NCBI RefSeq assembly: GCF_000002235.5
Contig: NW_022145611.1
Location: forward strand, 8,004,242-8,068,241
Origin: Strongylocentrotus purpuratus
Taxonomy: Eukaryota; Echinodermata; Echinoidea; Camarodonta; Strongylocentrotidae
Direction: 5' to 3'
DNA length: 64,000 bases
How positions within the stretch are numbered: the stretch's first letter is position 1; each line of letters starts with the position of its first letter. The notes under the pieces were generated by a model, which worked only from the letters and a program-made list of their open reading frames with translations, was not told the DNA's origin and did no database searches. Made by a program: the position numbers and the translations under genes. Shown in pieces: positions 57,946-64,000 of the stretch.

Positions 57946-60630
57946 GCTACGCACCCCTTGATCTATGACAGGGGGTTAACATTGACCCCTTTCACACTAT
58001 TAAACAAACTACAAGTGCTCTTTAATAGCTGGGTCACAACTAGTTGACCCATATAATGCCCCATTTTATACAAAGATGTATCACATAGAATATATCCACA
58101 TAGTTATTGTGCTTTACAAATCAATACATTATATTATATATGTTATATATGAATTTCTCTAAGACAAGGTCACAATCAGTGTGAATTTTCCATTCATTTC
58201 AATACAACCATGGCTTACAGTAATGATTAGATCCTGTATTAGAATTTGACAGTGTGAAAGAAGTCATTAAAGGGAAAAGTGAAGTTATGCCAGAGGTAAA
58301 CCCATTCATACTCAAAGTTATATATAAGGGCCATAAGGGTATGTACAAACACATGTCCCTTTAAGCACAACACAGGGTTTAAACTTTTTGGGAACAGAAT
58401 TTCCTTTTTTGGAAACAAAATTTCCCTTATTTAGTACTGCAATGTGGTTGCTCCTTCCAAAAATAGTCTTCCCAAAAAGAGCCATTTATTGGAGCTAATT
58501 TAAGCTTAAACCCAAGAAAACCTGCAGAAACTCAGTGTGGTGAGCAGGAAACAGGTAGTCATTTATTAAAGCTTGTGGCTAAGACCCGAAAAAAAACATT
58601 TTCATTTTCATTTATTTGATCTATTCTCATGAAAATCTCGGCAAAACCACAGGAACTTTAAATGGGAGAAAGGATTAAGGTCAGGAAGTTTTTCATCACA
58701 TTATGTTCACCAAGTTTATCTATTTAGAGCTTTATCTCCTTTTACATAAAAGCTATAACTGGTATAAACTGTTTGACCGATATAAAGAAAATAAAAGTTG
58801 ATAACCTTTTCAAATTGCTACACCATTTGCATTTGCTCTCGTGCTTTTGAATTCTAAAGACATTGTTGTTGCTTCTCTGTTTCAGTCCGTTGTTTCAATC
58901 CGTTCCTTACGTCAGCAAGTCATAAAACATTTATCATCACGCACATCGTCATCGGGTCCGCCACCGGGGAGTGACAATGAAGCATGCAATTTAAGAGGGA
59001 ATTATTTTCCAACGCGTTGAACAGATTACATACACTGAATATCAATGGCGGAAACCACTTTCTTCCATTTCTTGTGGGGATTTTAGTGTCCACATCGTAT
59101 TAACCACAGTGCTCTAAAGACCTGAAATTGTCTTGTGCGTAAAATATCAAACATTTTAAGACTTTCCCTTCCTCCCTTGAAAGAGCTTGAATCTTGTCTA
59201 CACTACTGGGATAACATGGAATCATAAAGTGCGATTTCTAAAATGTCAATTTGGAGTTAACGCATGTGATTATACCAGTGTAAATGACATTGCTCTTAAT
59301 AAAAATGGCTTGATGGAAAACATTCATTAAACCATGAAGGGAAATTTTCTTGTCTGTAATGATCCATTATAGATCTACCACAAGATTGTGAAGGAAAGTG
59401 CATTTAAAGAGCATTACTGTTACTGCTTGCTTCTTCAAATTATTTTCTGTTATTCATTTCGAACAACACGTCATAGCTCAGTGTCTGACGATATGAACTT
59501 TCCTCATCACTAAAAAAAAACAAAAAACACAAGCCCAAAAAACAAAAACACAAACTTTGCAGACACAAAATCTGAGTCCTAGATCTTCAATTGTATGTGC
59601 CCTTTGCCAAACTTTTGAACTTGTTGTTGTTAGATTTGTTTCGGATTTGCGCCAGCCCCCAAACGGCTGTGACGATGACGTCAAAACACCAGGGATGGGA
59701 GCGAAGAAGGTCATCCAAGTAGTCTCTTTTGACTCATACTTAAAAGAGCATATCAAGATCTAGTAAAAGTGTTTTTAAAAGAAAACTGTCTTTGCCCATG
59801 TGGAAGGTTTAGCATTATCCCATGAAATATATTGCTCAAATAGTTCTGTCAATTTGTTTGTATGACTGCTCAATAGTAACATCAATTTTCCTCCTTGTTT
59901 ATAATTTAATCAATCTATTTCATTGTGGCAAATGGCAAGTGTAAAAAACAAGTCCAATCATAATTTAATTTTTATCTAAGGCACAGGTAAAATGTTGAGA
60001 AAATAATCTATGCCAATTTTAGTTCAAAGTGAATGGAAGCTCTCATGGCATATGACAAAGTTGCCAATTTTTGTTTGATAACAATTCAAGACTTTATGCA
60101 CCTTTATTGAATTTTTCTTCAAATATTCCCTTTTATGGTTCTGGTTTATACAAGCAACTTTTAATACTAGAGTGAACCTACCCCTCTAGAAGGCACATGA
60201 ATGCACCCCATTTTGGTAGCTTTTCACATTTGCTCAATAACCCCTTGAATATGACATTCCCATATCACAATCTCCTGAAGGGTGGCAAACAAGCGAGGGC
60301 TTTACATTGACTTTCCACATTAGAAGAGCAAAGTTTACGGATCAATGAGGTTTGTGCGCTCGGTTAGAACAGGTGGCTTCCGCTCGGAGAGAAATGTCGC
60401 CCCAAACCGACGTAACGTCACTAATCTACGGTAAAGTGCAAACTCTCCAAAGTTACCAAGCATTTTTTTGAGAACCAGAATATTGTGCAAAATCCCGGAA
60501 GTATTTGAAGTGTAATTGAATGAATGAAATTGCTGTGCATGCAGGAACTGAGTACACTGTTGACAAAACTTTTTACAACTGTGAGGCATATTTCTAAAGC
60601 AAATCCCATGAATGCTGTACACGAAGCCCC
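57946..60630. other. Upstream region, nothing firm
   Basis: No gene recognised in about 2.7 kb. At 58267-58362 AAAGGG words next to TTAA lie in inverse orientation about 90 bases apart, too short a match to call an element. A further CRE core (GATGACGTCAAAA) lies near 59670. Confidence 0.4.
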
Positions 60631-60635
60631 AATCA

Positions 60636-60658
60636 TCATCATCATCATCATCATCATA
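60636..60658 (+). repeat. ATC microsatellite
   Basis: A short pure (ATC)n run of about seven units. Confidence 0.85.
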
Positions 60659-60740
60659 AACTTCTGTTTGTCCCAGAAATGTGAAAGGGTATCACAATGA
60701 CATTTAGTCCTCTCCTTTAATATTTGTGACATTTTACTAT

Positions 60741-60820
60741 CTGTTTGGAACCAAAAGGGCATTAACTACCGGTAATATACCTTAATACAGACTAAATACC
60801 TTTTCGGCCCTGAACAAACA
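60741..60820. repeat. Hairpin repeat (GCCAGAAGG family), diverged copy 5
   Basis: CTGTTTGGAACCAAAAGGGC with ATTAACT, and later CCTTTTCGGCCCTGAACA, keep the arrangement of the family with several changes. Confidence 0.5.
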
Positions 60821-60980
60821 ATTTATAGTGCACTTTAAATGTTTAGTTTATTGTTATCATCATGAAATCTTCTATATAGAAAAATGAAGAATTTAAGCAA
60901 AATAAATGTCAGAATGATGTGTAACCCTCCTAAAATGCTTGTCAAAAAGTGCTAACTTATTCCTGAGCTGTCAGTATCTA

Positions 60981-61229
60981 TCTCGTGTCAAACTGTTAAA
61001 TAACATTGTTAAAGTTCAAACAGTTCATATGTTTCCAATAAGAAATGATATGAGTATGGACACACCCTGAGCAATTTAGGGTGGCATTAATGTGGATGAT
61101 TATCTTCTATCTTCGTCAAACTGTTAAATAACATTGTTAAAGTTCATATGTTTCCAATAAAATAATAATAAAGAGTATGGACACACCCTTAACAGTTTAG
61201 GGTGGCATTAATGTGGATGATTATCTTCT
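60981..61229 (+). repeat. Tandem duplication, unit about 125 bp
   Basis: Two copies, about 60981-61107 and 61109-61229, sharing GTCAAACTGTTAAATAACAT, AGTATGGACACACCC and AGGGTGGCATTAATGTGGAT in order. Nearby AAGTGTGAATGCGTCAT (61260) and AAGTGTGAATGTGTCAT (62050) hint at an older, longer-period repetition. Confidence 0.8.
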
Positions 61230-61588
61230 CTAAAGGGCACGCACACACGCAGGAAATCCAAGTGTGAATGCGTCATAACAGTGACATTCAACTCTCCTGG
61301 AACGCTGGTCAAGGCAGTATAATCTGTCAGAATGTTTCCTTTAATATAATGAGGAACATTTGATGTCTGTTTCAACTATAATAGTAAGATATCAAACAAG
61401 ATGTATGTTATCCACAACAATTTGATGTGCCAACAAAATAAATTTGTTTATATCTCATTATTCAGTCAGTGTTTGCTTGCTACATGGTATAAAAAATAAC
61501 CTGACTACTCATATTGCTAATGTGAATTAGCACAAATAAACTTATTATTTGAACTGCAATCTAAATCCCATTTTATCTTGAATTGGGC

Positions 61589-61962
61589 TTAAAGGTAAAG
61601 ACCAGTATTGGAAACGCCCCAATTTCAAAAAATGAAATGGAAGCTCTCATTACCAATCATGTGAAAGAATATGTTTTGACTAATACATGATGATAAAAAA
61701 TTTGCCGGGAAACCGCCTACTAATTCATATATTTGGTAAATTTGTTTCTCTCATGGTCTGTGAGAGATATAGGGTAGTCCCATATACATCTTTCTGCGTA
61801 TAGTGCTTGTAACTTTACGAAGAATGGGCCAAATTTCTTATCATTTTGATGATTCCAGAACCTTGCAGATACTAGATGCTAGATGATCAACCTTTTCTGA
61901 TCGATTCCACAACGTTTCTTTCACAATGCAATCGCATGACCATAACTGGTCTTTACCTTTAA
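61589..61962. mobile_element. TTAA-flanked MITE, family A copy 3, inverted
   Basis: 374 bp between TTAA sites with perfect ends AGGTAAAGACCAGT and ACTGGTCTTTACCT. The right half is the inverse of the left half of 474-867 (for example GCAATCGCATGACC and CTAGATGATCAACCTTTTCT). The ends differ from copies 1 and 2, so this is a separate subfamily. Confidence 0.8.
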
Positions 61963-64000
61963 GTTCTCACTGTATATTTGTTTAATATCAAAAAAGTGGA
62001 TACACCCCAAATATGTGAATGACACCTTAAACAAAACGTACAGGAAGCTTAAGTGTGAATGTGTCATTGAGGATGACATTTGGTTATGATCCCCTCCAAC
62101 TTTGGTCCCCTTTCTGTCCCTGTCTGTCTGGGTCTGTTCTCACACACCCCTTTCTGACCCTCAGTCGAGATCAGACGGGTTAAACCTTCTTGGGATCTGC
62201 GCTGCAAAAAATTACACAACACAACCCCTGTGTGAGGAGTGAACCAGCACCCAATGTTGTCAAGTGGTTACACAACAAATCTGCAGTGTGACATGACACT
62301 GCAACTACACTTATGTTGCAGGTGATGTACATTATCTACATAATGTTGCAAAACAAATGTGACATGCCACTATCAAACCTGAAAAATGTCACCAGATATC
62401 TTTTTTTTTTACCTGTATCATTTCCATAATGTGCAATTTCTAAGCTTTACATCAAAATCCTTTTGCTCTAAGAAGATGGTAAATGAAAACATTTATCACT
62501 TTTTTCATAGAAAAAAGGAAGCCCATTTTGTTTAACTGCTGAACATATAAGTATTGAAAACTCTGTCAGAACTGTTTCCTTACAAAAAAGGGAAACCACA
62601 GCTAATTTACATAGCTAATTGAGATCCCAAATTGATTCACAGCTGTTTAAAATTCCAGTAACTTCCTAATACTCGACAGATATCTGATAGACCGGAAATT
62701 AGGAACCTGCACTAGAGCTTGCTAAGCAGCTAATTAATGACAACAGCAAAGTACAAACATAAAATCAACAATGATAGATCAAAACTGGCTGCTAAATAAG
62801 GTCCAAATTATCTGGGGTAAATTGTCTTAATTTTTCTATACTGATAGGAAGGAAGGCAGCCTCCTGAAAACAACTGACTTTTTCATTAGCGTTCACAGAG
62901 AAAATAAATATATTTGTTTTTGTTTTGTCAATATTGTTACTTTTCCAAGTGAGCAACCGTGCATTGACTATTAAACTGAATTAAATACGGGTCTTTTTCC
63001 GCAAATTTTTGAATAATATCAATGGTAATTCATAATTCCGATGAACTAATTTGTAATTTTTATCACATAGTAGTTCAATATGGTCCATTAAATATGGTCT
63101 ATGTACAAATCAAATTATTTCGCAACAGGCTTTAGAATAACACTGTTACAGTCATGCTCTCAAATAATTGCAATTGACATTTGGCTCGCGCTTAATTTCT
63201 ATGATTCCCATGCTGCCCGAACATCTCAAAACTCATGTCAGTCCTTTCATGGATTAGAAATGTCTGATGTTACATTTTTAATGAGTTCTTCTTCTTTCTT
63301 TTCATCCCTAATTGGCCCTAATGTCCTTCATGACATTTAGCTTATCTTCTCTATCAGACGCTAAGCTTCAGCGACACAATAGCCGTCTAATCAAGTCAGC
63401 GTGCATCACGATGTTAATTATGGAAGCAATAATAGCGACGTTGAAGACACGAGAACATAACAAGATGTGATCAATATGTTTGTCTCCATGGTGACTTGTT
63501 ATGTTATTAAAATCTGTCTTTAGATATCATGTGACGGTATTGTATATTTCTGATTTAATAACATCATTCCTACTTCGAAAATACATCATGTGCATGAAAC
63601 AGTCCTTGAATGTCACAAAAATATCTTGACAGAAATAAAATGTTCTTGTTTTTGTAAAGTTGTACGTATTTGGATCTTTGAAACAAATATCTTTATTTCA
63701 CTTTCATTCTTCAAGAGCCTATATCCTAAATAATATAAAAATGTTGCAAATGCTCACAGCATGACAATAACAAGCACCTATATGTAAGTGTTATGGTAAT
63801 AATTATTCCCATAGAAACACAGTATTAGCTCTCTGGTGACACACTTGAGCTAGTAATCTTGTTTCTAAAAGTGAGAATGTGAATACTTATTCCTGTCCCT
63901 CATTTCAGCTATCTCAATAGAAAAACATACTGTCCAATTACACTATGGTCCAAACAAATTAATACACAATCAATCCTATTCACTTCTTAACCATTCCTTA
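61963..64000. other. Right flank, nothing recognised
   Basis: About 2 kb of AT-rich DNA with no exon, RNA gene or paired repeat ends that I can support. Confidence 0.4.

Noticed and set aside
1-64000. Retrovirus, LTR element, Polinton or LINE coding region
   Set aside because: No reverse transcriptase, integrase, capsid or long terminal repeat pair was recognised in any frame.

Overview
The window looks like nuclear DNA of an animal, probably a marine invertebrate deuterostome such as an echinoderm. The grounds are indirect: AT-rich intron and spacer DNA with split genes and GT-AG introns, tRNA-derived SINEs, very many short inverted-repeat (MITE-like) elements including the 'GTGTTTCACAAAG' type common in marine invertebrates, ACATGTA-rich stretches and long microsatellites. 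The species cannot be fixed from the sequence alone.

Coding sequence is sparse. (1) At 3.6-4.7 kb (+) a small three-exon gene encodes a protein of about 143 residues with a 14-residue tandem repeat and a Tudor/SH3-like C-terminal half. (2) From 33.9 kb down to 10.0 kb (-) lie four exons in one orientation with compatible splice phases. One encodes a whole seven-transmembrane (7TM) receptor domain of LGR-like type. The other three encode a linker and the N-lobe plus hinge/catalytic-loop region of a kinase fold whose catalytic residues are replaced. Joined, they would give a 7TM receptor with a cytoplasmic pseudokinase tail, the most interesting reading of this window. The three kinase exons are tied together firmly; the join to the 7TM exon is inferred. 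The rest of the kinase fold was not found and should lie below 10 kb or outside the window. (3) From 55.2 kb down to 46.2 kb (-) six exons encode essentially the whole catalytic domain of an inositol-trisphosphate 3-kinase; its 5' exons were not found up to 64 kb.

Repeats dominate. At least seven elements carry inverted ends flanked by TTAA (474-867, 11739-11942, 16132-16399, 17630-18035, 26180-26658, 39013-39667, 61589-61962). Others include foldback elements at 8.7-9.25, 18.7-19.1 and 26.2-26.7 kb, paired MITEs at 9.7-10.0 kb, a MITE nested in a TTAA element at 39.4 kb, a MITE inside a tandem array at 31.1 kb, and a recurring ~70 bp hairpin (five sites). Tandem arrays occupy 20.0-20.9 kb (unit ~115 bp, about eight copies), 27.9-29.2 kb (unit ~423 bp, three copies) and 61.0-61.2 kb. 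Long microsatellites include a ~520 bp GAA tract, a ~340 bp CTT tract and a ~230 bp ACT tract. No retrovirus, LTR element, CRISPR array, rRNA or standalone tRNA gene was recognised.

The inositol kinase makes Ins(1,3,4,5)P4 from the IP3 released downstream of receptor signalling. The putative receptor and this enzyme could act in the same broad signalling field, but their proximity is not evidence that they work together.
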